Notes: generated from the sequence alone by a model not told the origin. DNA of 64,000 nucleotides from Palaemon carinicauda (GCF_036898095.1 NC_090763.1:61737167-61801166); one strand, 5' to 3'. Shown: positions 32,963-44,640, numbered from the stretch's first letter. Made by a program: numbers and translations.

Positions 32963-33165
32963 TTTGAATTGGTCAAAGGGGAATTCAAAAACTATCCAAA
33001 GTCATCAACAAATAATCCGATATCAAAAAAGAATGCAAGGATTTATTGAAGAGAAAGCCTGCACAGCGAAAGCTCAAAACTAGAATAGTGTACTTCACCA
33101 AATAGTTGTGAAAACAAATCCAGTTAGCAACAGCGAATTAGTAGGTCTTGCCGGTAGCACGACAG

Positions 33166-33343
33166 AGAGAAAATTGAGTTCTTTGTTTACAATGAGTACT
33201 GAGTACCTGCACGACAGATGGCGCTGTTGAAGTACACCCCCTACCTGCATAGCGATCGCTGGCGGATTTTTTACGTAGAGTTTTCTGTCGAGCAGCAGAG
33301 CTGCAGCTTATATAATCACCGGCTAAGTTAAATATTGGAAAAT
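33166..33343 (-). repeat. DIRS-C 5' inverted terminal repeat
   Basis: An inverted copy of about 26888-27030 with one difference noticed (tgcagg against tacagg). The border is 'ggctaagttaaatattgg'. Confidence 0.85.
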
Positions 33344-33844
33344 ACTGAACAAAAGCTGTTGTTTTCATATCTCTAACAAACAAATATAAAATACCAGATA
33401 CAGTACCAATAATAGCGACATAACTAAAGTCAAAGTTCTACTAGACCAACAAAGTAGCAAAGGTATCTTAGCAGTAGTAAAAAAAAAAAAAAAATTCAGT
33501 AGGCATTATGATGAGTATGTAATATGTTTCAATTTTTAACAGCCGTAAGTTTCTTATTAACCCTATAAGGATTTAATGACGAACTTTAACATCATCTGTT
33601 CATATAACCATAAATGCCTTCATAGAAAATCTAGTTAGCTTTCTATTGTAACTTTCAGTTCCTTTCTACTTTTATTCCTTTGTTAGTCCCCAACAGGATC
33701 ACCGAAGATTACCAGAGGGTTAACAAATTTCAATGATCATAACAGCTCAAGATAAAGGATACAACATTAAAGACGAAGGTTTGTAATCTCGTACAAAAAA
33801 ATCAAATATATAAAGTTTTGATGAAGTTTGTTAAGACAACATAC
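33344..33844. other. Intron sequence between DIRS-C and the 33845 exon
   Basis: AT-rich sequence with an A15 run near 33480. Nothing else was recognised. Confidence 0.5.
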
Positions 33845-33969
33845 CTGAGAATGGGTTCAACACTTGCAAAATCAAGTTCTGGAGGCACAATAATCTCAGT
33901 CTCAGGATCCTTTGGTTCTTTGAGTTGTGTCAGCAAAGAGGTGCATGCATTAAGAATAGGACGATGTGC
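33845..33969 (-). CDS. BTB-protein gene, second visible coding exon (middle of BTB domain)
   Basis: A 125-bp exon with acceptor 'tgtttacacag' and donor CTCAG/gtatgtt. It enters in phase 0 and leaves in phase 2. It encodes AHRPILNACTSLLTQLKEPK and then ETEIIVPPELDFASVEPIL. This is the middle of a BTB/POZ fold: the H-R-x-[IVL]-L-x-A-C box and the strand and helix before the F-x-Y-[ST]-G motif. It joins in frame to VVK at the end of the 34865 exon, giving 'GQVVKAHRPIL', and to the exon at 10831. The downstream intron is about 23 kb and contains DIRS-C, D and B. Confidence 0.87.
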
Positions 33970-34864
33970 CTGTGTAAACATAGGAATATATTATAAATCA
34001 AAATACCAAAATTATAATTCCAAAAAATTTGTCATTTCCTTTTTTGAATTTTATGAATTACAGTATACCAAGAATACAGTAAATACCAGTTTAACATATT
34101 GACTGAAAAAGTCCTAGGTTTGTCTTGCAATAAAAAGATTTCAACTCAGATGCTTCGGAAATACGTTACATGCAGTTGAAAGTTTCCGTACTGTAGTTGC
34201 ATTAAATGAAACACTTGTAAATTGAGGAAAAAATAGGCAAACAACAGTAGTTTATATTATCAAAGTGTTATACTTAATACTGGTAATGTATTATTGCCAA
34301 TTAGTTCACCTTCTGTTCTTGGTATACTGATCAGTATTATTTTGTACTTTTTATTTCCTTAATTCCGAGGCAGTTTTTCACCATGTGAATTTCAGTGGGT
34401 TTTATTAGCCACTCATTTCCTATTAACGGGTTCTGAAATGTACTTAGATGGTCCTCTGGTTAATTGAAAGTTTCATCAGTTTTAATATCATAGTTGTATT
34501 TAAAAACATTTTGTCAAAATAACACAAGAACTCAATGGGCTACTTGTGTTTTCTTATTTTATCTTACTTTCCTCATACGGTTTTACAGTTTTGTACAGTT
34601 GCACAAAAATTGCTGTTACTGAATGATTTAATCATTTATGTCAGATTAATTATCCTTACAAATAAAATTAGATAATAGTATTTAAAAACATCCTATTAGT
34701 ACTAAACAAATTTTAATTGAATTCACTTAAAATACATAATTACATTCTAAGTAAATTATAAACATATTCAAGTACCTAATTGCTCAGTAAACTATAATAT
34801 GATTCTTTTGAAGTACTGTCTCATAGATCATTGTGAAAGAAATGCAACAGTGGCATTAACTTAC
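33970..34864. other. Intron between the first two visible coding exons
   Basis: About 895 bp of AT-rich sequence with consensus splice ends: gtaagt at the donor next to 34865 and an AG at 33970-33971. No repeats were recognised. Confidence 0.7.
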
Positions 34865-36313
34865 CTTTACAACTTGACCACTTGAAAACTTGAGAACAAC
34901 ATCACATTCTTCTTCTCGATCAAAAAACGCTTCCAATCTCTGCAGGAGGTATGATGCCCAATTTTCTAGTTTAACAGTGGCTACGATGTCAGGGCTGTTA
35001 CTTTCAGATCTATTGCCTGATGTGCATGGTCTATCAGGACTTTTAGAGGGCTTGTCTAATACATCTGGTTTAAATTCTTCTTCTGTTTTTTCTATCACAA
35101 GAGCTTCACAGTCATCTTCTATGTCAATTAGAGGTATTTTTTCATCCTTCACCTCAAGGGTTTCCATTTCACTGTCACCTGGAGGAAGTATACTTTGTAC
35201 ACTTCCATCTGATCCTACCATGTGTGAATTATTTTGATCGCCAGAGGTTGGATACGGAATGTCTTCAGATGATTTATCACGGGGTGGTTGATAACCAACA
35301 TTCATTTCAGGCTTCAAAATAGAATGTAACAGGGAACTTTGTAAGGTTCCAGGGTACCCTATGTTACCCGAAATATCTTGGGTCACTTCAGGTAATAATG
35401 GCAATGCTACAACAGAGGTAGTGTCAGAACTAATGGCTGAGGTATTATTACTCAAACTCTGCAATGGCATCAACGGAACACCTGGGGTATTTGAGTGGCA
35501 CAAAATAGGTGTCATAGGACATGCCACAGGACTTGCCATTATGTGAGACTGTGATGGTATAGTAGTAAAAACAATGGAAGAAACACTAGCTGGGGCGAGT
35601 CTCATCTGTTGCGTGCATGGGGAAACCACCTCTTGACTAGCAATTGTGCATGGGGTTGATTTTACTGTTGATTCACTTCTTTTCTTTTTCTCATAGGAAT
35701 TAGGCAAAATAATTTGAACATCACTCTCTTTGCCTTGGTTTTCCTCTGCTGAATTTGCAGTCCCAGGAGAATCTTCATCACTACAATCTTCATGATTTGT
35801 CTTCCTACTGTTTGTGCTCACAGACTTTTCATTTTGTGTGTGCATGGATTTAGATGAGTCACATCCTGCTCCATCAATCTGACTTGTCCATGCATCTGAA
35901 GACCCTTCATCTGCCTCCTTATCAGCATCCCTTAAGGGTAACTTTGACATATTACTTCTCAGCTTGTGCCTCTCTTTTCTTGCTTGCCTTCTACTACTAC
36001 TTGATGCATAAGTTTTCCTTATATGACGGGCAAGATACCTTGTATGGCTGTTGGTAGATGACCCAGAACTTGTATTGCTAGTTGCACCACCGTATGTGAC
36101 CTCACTTATAGCAACAACTCTTTCATGCTTCCCAAAACCTGAATTTTTGAAAGACTTAGTACTGTTACTTCTATTTGATTTATGCATTCCACCATCATGC
36201 TTAGAACTCTTTCTTCTTTTGGAACCACTACTAACTTTCTCTTCTACGTATGCATTTTCTATGTGCTCATATTCCCTTGCTCTTTTCTTCCCCCCTCGTC
36301 TTCTAGACTCCAT
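34865..36313 (-). CDS. BTB/POZ-domain nuclear protein, CP190-like: first visible coding exon
   Basis: Open for 483 codons from ATG at 36313 to a donor (AAAG/gtaagtt). The acceptor 'tttatttcag' lies about 10 bp upstream of the ATG, so this is not the first transcribed exon and translation could in principle begin earlier. The N-terminus is basic (RRRGGKKRAR; SKRRKSSK), likely nuclear targeting. A long Ser/Thr-rich disordered region and acidic segments follow. Three Psi-K-x-E motifs (LKPE, VKDE, VKLE) could be SUMO sites. The last ~35 codons start a BTB domain: VKLENWASYLLQRLEAFFD then CDVVLKFSSGQVVK. The start resembles the BTB entry of the centrosomal/insulator protein CP190; orthology is an inference. 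Confidence 0.85.
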
Positions 36314-36404
36314 TTTGTAATTTCTGAAATAAAAATTGTAATAAAACTTTAAAACTTCTACATACTATGTAAGAAACAAAACAAAAGAACATTTACTAAC
36401 TTTT

Positions 36405-36505
36405 TCCTTTCCTCACTGGGCTATTTTCCTTGTTGGAACCCTTGGGATTATAGCATCCTGCTTTTCCAACTAGGGTTGTAGCTTAGCAAAGAATACTAAA
36501 AATAA
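36405..36505 (+). repeat. Fragment of the (TAA)n-tailed interspersed repeat
   Basis: Shares 'cctttcctcactgggctatt', 'tagcatcctgcttttccaac' and 'tagggttgtagcttagca' with 60950-61045, followed by a short AATAAT tail. It lies upstream of the acceptor of the exon at 36323. Confidence 0.8.
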
Positions 36506-37339
36506 TAATAGTACTTACAATAATAAAAAAAGTTTCAACCTCCTTTGTACATCAATTTTCAGATATTTAATAAAAAATAAAAGGCAGATAATAGAATAAA
36601 ACATTATCAACAGATACTTTATGATTTAAATCAAACTCAAAACCTCTACAATGTACATTAAAGATTTCAATTCTTGTTTATTTCAAGTGTCATGAAAAAG
36701 AAACAATATAAATTGTAAAGGGATTTTCACATAATAAAATCACTTTCACTATTCAGGACCATGTAGCATGCTTCCTCTGAGAAAAAATAATGACACAAAA
36801 TTCTTGACTTTAAATATCTAAATAGTCTTACACAAGCCACAACATCGTTACCAAAATTATCTTCAATTTAAAAATTACATGAAAGATGTAATAATGTCAC
36901 AGGTAACATTCACATAGATTCCAAAGTTACTATAGCTGATTAAGATCAAAATTACAGAACTGTAAGATTCACTGGTTTTGAGTCTCTTTAGAAATTTATC
37001 ATCAATTGACTTTTAAGTTTATAGATACATTAGCATTTTGCCAGTTCTAGTTTTTTTTTATAACAACTTGTAGACAGACATAAAACTATCTCTTTCCCTG
37101 CTACAGGAGAAATCTCCTAAAATTTGCATTATTGCCCACTAAGCATGTTAAACCAATTCTCATTTTCATATTTAAAAGCAGGAAAATCTGAGCGATTACA
37201 AGTAAAGTACTGTAGTGATATCGCCTTCTTCAAAAGTACAGGTGGTGCAGTCTTTTACCTGTCACACATCTTAGCTTAAAACATTGGATAATATGCAGAG
37301 GTAAATGCCAAGAATAGAGCTTGGGAAAAAGCCATTCCT
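36506..37339. other. Non-coding AT-rich sequence
   Basis: No coding frame or repeat was recognised. It is probably intronic or 5' flanking sequence of the BTB gene. Confidence 0.45.
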
Positions 37340-38235
37340 AGTAAAATATGACAAAATTGAAAGTAATTTGTATTTTTCCTAACTGTACAAATCTGAGTTC
37401 TTTACAAAGGAGATAGATCACAGTGCAAGCTGGAAAACGACTATAAAAACTTTTAGTGAGATGTTAACAATCGGTCCGATTATTACCAGTGGGTAGCAAC
37501 GCCACAAATACGAACCCTCATTACATAGGCAGCTCAACCTACGGTGGATGGAAGTCCTCTCTCCCCGTGGCTGGAACATTAACAGAAGGGATCACTGCTT
37601 TTGAGCATGGAAATGCATGAGATGAGCATCTTGACACCTCATTAACTAGTGATAATGTCAGCGGGTCAACGACCCGGGCACAGGTGGAAATCAATTGTAG
37701 AACACAAACGTAACACCGTCTAGGACCGGAAAGAGGTTTGTGAATATAAACACTGTGATTTACCCAGACTCTATCTACCCCTCGTTAGGAGAATATGGAC
37801 ATAATGATAAATAACACCAGATATATTAGCTAATCAGCTAAATGGGGCTTACCCATAGTTTAATCAAGCCCGTTGACAGGCAAGACAGATACTGTGCACC
37901 AAGAGAGGGGAAGATGAAAACAAAAGAAGCTAGTCATTCTTTCCATTTATTCCGGACTAAATCCGTAACCTCAGTCCACAACCAACAGCTAATAGTTCTG
38001 TGAGGGAGCATATCTAAGGACCTATGTGTTACGTCTTGCAGGTAGTAGGCTGCAAAGGTAGTTTGGCACCTCCATACACCCACCTGTAGTACTTGTCACA
38101 TAGGTTCTTTCTAAATGCAAAAAAGGTGCTTAAGCCCTGACTTCATGAGCTCTGGGCCAAGCCCTTCCGTGTTGGGAAAGGGGAGGGATTAAGAGCTCGG
38201 TCAATGACCAGCCTAATCCGAGAAGAAATCATGAT

Positions 38236-39401
38236 CTAGGAGATTTTCTTTACCCTGACCATACTAACAAACGGGCGTTTCATATTAGCGCCAACTCCTC
38301 TCGTGAATACGAGATAGTGCCTTAGCACTCTCACAGGACACAAAAGCAGCTGATCAAGATCAATGGTTACTTCCCGAATACTAAAAATCGAAAAGGATGT
38401 AAATCTGGGGTCTGAAAAAGCTGGATTTTGAGTCTTCACAACAAACTCTAGGACAAAGTTGAATGAAATTATTTGTCCCCACACCCTTAAATGAGTGATG
38501 TAGGAAAGACCATGTAGCTCACTCCTCTGACTCTCTTAGCAGAGGCCAGGGCGAGTGAAAAGACTCTTGAGAGTCAGGTCTCAGTAAGAGACTCGACTCA
38601 GAGGCTTATAAGGGGCTCCCTTAAGGGAACGCAGGACTTCCGTGACGTTCCAAGGTGGCCTAACTTCCAACTGGGGGCAAGCTTGCTCAAAGTACAATAT
38701 AAGCATAGACAACTACACTGAAGAGAAAATATCTTCTCCTTTCAGTCTAAAGACCTGACTCCAGGCTGAGCGATAGCCTCCTATGGCCGACACTGAGCAG
38801 AGTTTTTCCTTCCGGAGGCAAAGTAAAAACCTGATAATTAAAGGGATATTGGGTCCAAGAGGAGAGATGCCCCTTACCATGACACCACTGGCAAAACATC
38901 ACCAATTTTCCTTCGTAAACTGAGGATGATAACCTCCTTAGGTATCCAGACATTTGTTTCTCCACTGGTTACAAAAACCCTCTCTGAGTGAGATACTGGA
39001 TAATCTCCAGGCGTGAAGTCGTAGGGATGTGACTGATTTATGATTGATCTGGATGTGTGGTTGACACAACAGGTCAGGAAGGGGAAGTAACTTCCTTGGA
39101 ACCTCCACCAGCAACAGCAGAAGGTCTGGCTACCATTCTGCCTGCGAAAATAGCAGAACTTTCTGAGCCACTGATAGGTTGGTTGCTGATCTGATGAGTT
39201 GAGTTTACTCACGAGGCAGAACAGGGGAACGCATAGACGTCCATGTTGTCCCACGGGTGTTGGAGGGAATCCTGCCTGTGGGCCCTGTACCAGCGAGCAG
39301 TACACCTGAAGTTCACTGTTCAGGAACATCGCAAATAGGTCTATGACTGGAGAACACCACAAAGTAATAACTTTGTTTACAATTTGAGAGCTTAAGACCA
39401 C
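38236..39401 (-). pseudogene. DIRS-F recombinase and RNase H-downstream remnants
   Basis: The frame 38236-38484 contains FNFVLEFVVKTQNPAFSDPR and LDQLLLCPVRVLRHYL, matching FSFVPEFIAKTQNPGVADQR and DHLLLCPVRSLRLCL of DIRS-E. The frame 38874-39401 contains ITLWCSPVIDLFAMFLNSEL, matching LTLWGSPIVDLFATAVNFRL. The catalytic Tyr region is not recovered. Confidence 0.65.
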
Positions 39402-39674
39402 TCAGATCTAACGACAGTATCTGAGTTTTCTGGCTCAGATTGTCTGCCACTATATAGCTTTTACCTGGCATGAAACGGGCTGACAGCGAGATCGCATTGT
39501 CCTCTGTCCAACGCAGGATTTCTACGGCTAGTTGGCAAAGCCGTCATGAAACAGTAGCTCCTTGCTCGTTTAAGTACACCACTACAGCCATGTTGTCACT
39601 CATTAAAAAGTTGTAGGAAATGTTGAAAGGTGAAGATCATTAAATACAAGGGAAGAGAAAGCAGGTCTACGTCC

Positions 39675-40273
39675 CTAAGAATGTTGGAATTGAGACTCCT
39701 CCAACTCAGGTCTTTCTTCTGATCTGTCCCCACTGGAATGAACATTCTGGGAGGGTCTTAGCCCTAAGACCATAAGGTCTTCAGCTACCATTAAAGTGAG
39801 TGTATGTGAAGATGACTGGGTGGCACCAGGTGCTCTAATGAAGTCAGGTGATCTAACAGGTGCTGCCAGCCACTGATGGGGCAGCAAAGAGCCACTCTGA
39901 AGGAATGGTTGTGGCACTTCTTTGAATCTTGCAATGGGAAGATTTTTGCCTGAATGGTATTTATCCTCCTTTCCTGGTATACCATGTCCTGATTTGGCTC
40001 TAAATTTGACTTTTCCGTGTTTACCATGATTCCCAGATCTAGGCAAAATCAGAGAAGAAGGGTCTCCACCAAGTCTGCGAAGGTTAGCCAGTCGTCTAGA
40101 TAACGAAGGAGACAAAGCACAGCACCCTGTATTGGTACACCTTGTTGTGCAATACAAACCCTCCTCCTTGAGGATGGATGGACGTGGATCTGGACGTATG
40201 CATCCTTTAGGTCCAATGATTTCATGAAGTCCTTTGGTCTTACTGCCAGCTTGACCATGACTGCGGTGTCCAC
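39675..40273 (-). pseudogene. DIRS-F reverse transcriptase remnant
   Basis: The frame 40049-40273 keeps VKLAVRPKDFMKSLDLKDAY (motif with a catalytic Asp) and LLRYLDDWLTFADLVETLL (YLDD box), with a deletion between them. The overlapping frame 39675-40157 repeats SRRLANLRRLGGDP-type sequence, equivalent to the shadow frame of the YLDD region in E. It is non-functional. Confidence 0.7.
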
Positions 40274-41704
40274 CTTGAACGGAGTGATTGATGACCGGTC
40301 TCTAGTTTCCAGATGTCTCCTACGAGAAAAAATTGATTGTAAAATCCTAGGGATCCATAGAGGACCTCTTGGAGGGCGCCCTTCTCTCCAGGGTTTTGCC
40401 CCGTGGCACTACCACCCCTGCCACCCGAGTCTCACCCATCTCCGCACTGGTAGTATTGTGGGAAGGAAGCCACACCTATCACCCTGTAAAACACATTCGC
40501 CAGGTCACCCTCTCCTCCGCTTGCTGTCTTGTCATGAAAGGGCGGCCTTTTGGGATACCCCTCTTTAAGCTGGAATTACCTCTGCCCAACATTGAAGATC
40601 TTAGGGTCTTGTCTTGGTGCTGGAAAAGTCTTAGGCCCAGCTTGTGCCAAAGAGGGTAGGCCAAGATTTAACAGCCCTGTAAAGAAGAGTCTTGGCTCAC
40701 CTTCCTCCACTTATCGGTCACCCCGTCGACGTCCTCGAGAGGAAGCAAGGACAAGGATCTTCAGGAGGATTTACAGAGAAGTATGATCTCCTTCCTCGGC
40801 ACCTGTCTCTAAAACTTGGAGACAACAGCATCGTGGCACATTTCTCCAGGATCCAGTTGGCCCACTGGTTAGCAACGTTGTGTCAAGAACTCGGCCAATA
40901 AGGATAGGTCTTTGGTGGTAGCCAGAAAAACCCACCGTCCCCGACCCGTGGTCCATCTAGGAGGAGGCCTGAAGCGTAGCCTTCACCAACACCTTCATGT
41001 TTGCGGCGTCAGTGGGAGGATCACAACTGACTGGACTGACAGCTTCGAGTTCATGACCTGGGCTACAGCTGAAACGACCACAACTAAGGGGCAGAGAAGG
41101 GTCACATTAAGTACATTATAGTAATTTCTTTGCCTTACAAATAGTAGTGGAAACAATTTAGTGGAGCAGCCAGCCCTAAGGGAGTCCTTACTCACAAATA
41201 TCTGCTAATTGACTTTTGCAATTGAACCAGCGGCAAGTTTAGACCACGGAAGCTCTAGTCATGCCGCCGTCTATGGTCACATCCCTCCCCTTAAGAGGAG
41301 ATTAGGGAGCCTCACCAAGGTCGTTGAGTAGCCTCCTGCATGCCAGTGGACTCAAAATTGCCTTCCTGCCTGACATGAACCTTTAGTATGGCTGGAGATA
41401 GTAACTCACCTACAGAATTGTCAAATTGATCTGAATCACAGGGGGAGGAGGAGGGGTTCAACTTTAGCTATGCGAGTTGTGAGAGGCTACAGCGCATTGA
41501 ACCTGCTTCTGAAGACTAGGGTCTCCCCAAAAATTTGAAAGACCAGTTCTTCAAGAGCATGTTCTTGTCCTTCCTCTCTCAAGTCTTACCAGTGAAGGAA
41601 GAAAAGATACTGGTGCCCTCTATCTGACCCTTAGTCTCAAAAGACTTTGCATGGGTTTAAACTGGGATGTTCAATGATTATAAGGCTTCTGAGTAAGAAG
41701 CCCA

Positions 41705-43432
41705 CTAAACAACTTCAATTGGCGACAGCCTGTAAGAGTCAGTGAACAAGACTTCCCTCAGAGATCTTGATCCCTTGTGGGCCCAGGTGTGAAAGGTGTC
41801 CCACAGAGGTGTAACCTGCCTCTTCTTATGGCGCCTCGGGTTAGGCTTAATGGGATAAACCCCGAAGTCCTCCCAGAAGGGATCAAGCTCGGAAGCTGTA
41901 GGCTTGAACCTCTGTGTTTCTAGGTGATGTTGAAGCCTGGAAATACTGTATGTCCATAGGAGCGTGTTCATCCATTGGAACTGGCTCCAGAAGGGGGATG
42001 AGCAGATTCATGTTAACAGAAGCAAGCCTGTTCCCTTCAGCAGAGCAAAGTCTAGGACCAGAGGGAGCCTCAGAGGGTTGGGAGGACACAGATACCTTCC
42101 CAGTTTCTGAAAGTCTTTAACAGGATGGAAAACATTGCAGGATTTCTTAAAGCAGGCATGGTAACACACTGCCTTAAAGATCTCCTGCAACAAGAGCAAC
42201 TCCTTGACGAACACAGTAGGATCAAGAGTGGGCTGCGAAGCCTGAACAGGAGCACCTGCTACCTCTTTTGGCAGGAGTTGCTCCACTGATCTCAGACGAG
42301 CATGATCCAAATGGGGGTGAGGGCACATGTACAGCAGTAGGTGTATGAGTGCGCGGATGTTTTGCACACTATCCGAGAAGTTAAGGTCTGCTTAAGAGAT
42401 TGAGAGTACGAGGCACAGGTGGGCGAGCATTTATTTCATTTCAGCCAGGTGAGCGTGACAGTGATCACACCTGGCAAGCACGCGTGCGCTAATTAGGCGA
42501 GTCTCACGGGTTAGCCATCGGTCCGCCGGATAATCGCTGGAGAGATCATCAGCGAGCTCTGAAGGGCTAGGTCTCCCAGGCGACAAGTCATGCTGGCCCT
42601 GGCGAGCTACATAAGAAGATGTGCTCCCAGGTGGGGACAACCTCTTGCACTTGCAAGGGCGTTTGACGAAGAGACCCAAAGAGTCAGCTAGCTCAGAAGG
42701 GTAAGACTGCCAAGCCTGTCTTCGTTTTTCAAACTCACCCCAAGTGGAAAGAGCACCTGAGTACTACCACAGGGAACTGAAACCACCCTAAGGAGTGAGC
42801 ACGATAGGGCAAGGCTTACCAGAGCACTAACTCGCACTTCTCCAACAGGAAATGATCTGCTACAGAGGACAAAGGTTTGGGGGACAAGGGACCGAACAGA
42901 AGGGACTTCCTCTTGTTGGTTCTTGAGAGGGAAAGGCCCAAGACAACCCCACCAAAAACAGATGTACTGTCCTGCTAAGCCCCAAGAACCAACACCTTCA
43001 GAACCCCATACTTCGATAGGGAACCCAAAAGTCCCATCAAAGGTTAAAGCAGATGCAAAGTGTCTTGGAATGCTGACTGCCCAGGGTAGGAAGGTTTTGT
43101 CACCTCACTACGGGAGATGGGCACAACTTCCTGACCCGAGGGTTGCCTAAGATGTAAACGGCCACCACTCTTACTGGATCAACCATCAGAGAAGGCCAAA
43201 TGAGAAGGGGCAGAAGGAAGGGTACCAGTAGGAGGAAGTCGTTGGGATTTCTTAAACACCAAGGAAGACCCCACAGGCAAAGAATCACTTTTAGATTTCT
43301 CCATCCTCCTGCCATGCCGCTCCTACTGGGGGATGGCCACTTCCGACACTCATCGCATGGAGAAACCTTCATGCAGGAGTGTACTTTGAATGAAGGACAA
43401 AGGCGATAAGGATCCATCTCCATAGCTGACAT
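41705..43432 (-). pseudogene. DIRS-F Gag remnants
   Basis: The frame 43100-43432 begins MSAMEMDPYRLCPSFKVHSC and continues CDECRKWPSPSRSG. It is a decayed version of the Cys-rich Gag start of DIRS-E (MSAMETDPHTLCPSCRGQRC) in which one Cys has become Phe. Pieces at 42431-42679, 42008-42367 and 41705-41971 lie where the linker and C-terminal Gag would be expected but cannot be aligned with confidence. Confidence 0.55.
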
Positions 43433-43741
43433 AAATGTGCCGGACCACTATACCAGAACAAGCCAACATGTTGGCAACCTCAAGCTCACTCATGCCCGAA
43501 AAAAAAAAAGAACTATCAAAGCTTTCAAGAATGTCAGTACCAGGAACATGGAAGAGGACGTCCGCTCTCAATCACTGCTGAAATCAATGTGGGGTTGTTG
43601 TTAGTGAGGGGAGGATGGTGCCTCCCCGCTACCCAATGGTAACAATATCTCATTAACAGTTTTTATTGACATGTTCCAGCTTGCGCCGTCATCCATCTCC
43701 AATGTAAAGAACGAGGGCTTTTATTTATGTCGGAGCAAATG

Positions 43742-44072
43742 TTTAAATCTGGAGTAAAATCCTATATTTACTATATCTTTTTTAATGCACAGCCCTATCA
43801 AAGGATAAATATTTACTATTACTTTTACGTATGTAATAAAAATATGTTAAGGAAGGGGTAAAAGCAATAGTCAATTGCTTGGCTATGTTTTCATAAAATT
43901 TAGTAACTACACTAGGACCAATTTGGTCTATACCTTTAACTAAGCAAATACAAGCCAATGTTAAATTGAACTACATAATAATATACCTAAATTGATCGGG
44001 ATATACTAGGCGTATATCCAGATATACTAGGTGTATATCCACTACCGATAGAAAATATACCATTCTTAACAG
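43742..44072. other. Non-coding sequence between DIRS-F and a SINE
   Basis: AT-rich, with two copies of a short 'ccagatatactaggtgtata'-like unit near 44000-44040. Nothing else was recognised. Confidence 0.4.
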
Positions 44073-44345
44073 TTTACAGGTCACTCACAAATGGCAGAGG
44101 CAAAGGACAGGACAAGGTCCCAGAGACTGACCATATACATATATGATCAACACCCAAGCTAAGACCAGAGAGGGCCAGACAATGGTTGCCAATGACTCAT
44201 CAGGTAGTCCTATGGGCTCCCCTAAACACCACATCCTTTGCTCACAAGGATGGTGAGATTGCAGACATTACTGGAAACTATTGAGCTTGAGTGGAACTCG
44301 AACCCACGTCTAACAGATTTCCAGGCAGGAATGTTTTAAATAGGC
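44073..44345 (-). mobile_element. tRNA-derived SINE, copy 1
   Basis: On the minus strand it begins with a tRNA-like head containing 'tggtagcctattt' (A-box like) and 'gggttcgagttcc' (B-box like). The body matches the plus-strand SINE at 59087-59408: 'cctcacca', 'gagtcat', 'cttagcttgggt', 'tgatcata', 'tatggtcagtctct' and 'ctctgccat'. This is the RNA polymerase III promoter layout of SINEs. Confidence 0.75.
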
Positions 44346-44544
44346 TACCACAAACCCTTAGGCTACATAATGCCGAGCAAAGATCGATAGCCTGTATAAC
44401 TTGCTGTATTTACCAATAAAAATAAAAAAATGTTTTACATGGATGTTTGTAAAGTTAATGGTCATAGTCTCTTATTGTGAGTGCATTAATAGGAAGTCTT
44501 GTCAAACTTTTCATTATTGTTTTACTGTATTATCATGATACTCA

Positions 44545-44605
44545 GAGATTCTGGGCTTATAGCATCCTGCTTTTCAAACTAGGGTTGTAGCTCTACTTGT
44601 AATAA
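44545..44605 (+). repeat. Fragment of the (TAA)n-tailed interspersed repeat
   Basis: Shares 'gggcttatagcatcctgctt' and 'aactagggttgtagct' with 60985-61035, followed by AATAAT. Confidence 0.7.
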
Positions 44606-44640
44606 TAACAATAGTTTTCACCTAATTAAAACTTTCACTT

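Larger units (their letters stand above)
26834..33343 (-). mobile_element. DIRS-C, near-complete family 1 DIRS element
   Basis: About 6.5 kb in the order 5' terminal repeat, leader, Gag, RT-RNase H, tyrosine recombinase, ICR, 3' terminal repeat. Gag (810 codons) and RT-RNase H (749 codons) are uninterrupted. The recombinase frame has one TAG. The terminal repeat cores differ at about one position. There are no long terminal direct repeats and no DDE integrase. The borders share 'aaaat' with the flanks, without target duplication. It is a candidate source of enzymes for copies such as A and B, if the recombinase defect is bypassed or supplied by another copy. Confidence 0.93.
37340..43741 (-). 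mobile_element. DIRS-F, degraded second-group DIRS element
   Basis: Inverted terminal repeats at about 37390-37500 and 43625-43725 share 'gcaagctgga', 'ggagat', 'ttctttaca' and 'gtgggtagc'-type blocks. The outer left edge 'aatttgtatttttcctaac' is nearly that of DIRS-D. Internally, in order, there are recombinase, RNase H-downstream, RT (YLDD), Gag C-terminal and Gag N-terminal fragments, all broken. No complete ICR was found. It is older than E, judging by frame decay. Confidence 0.75.
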
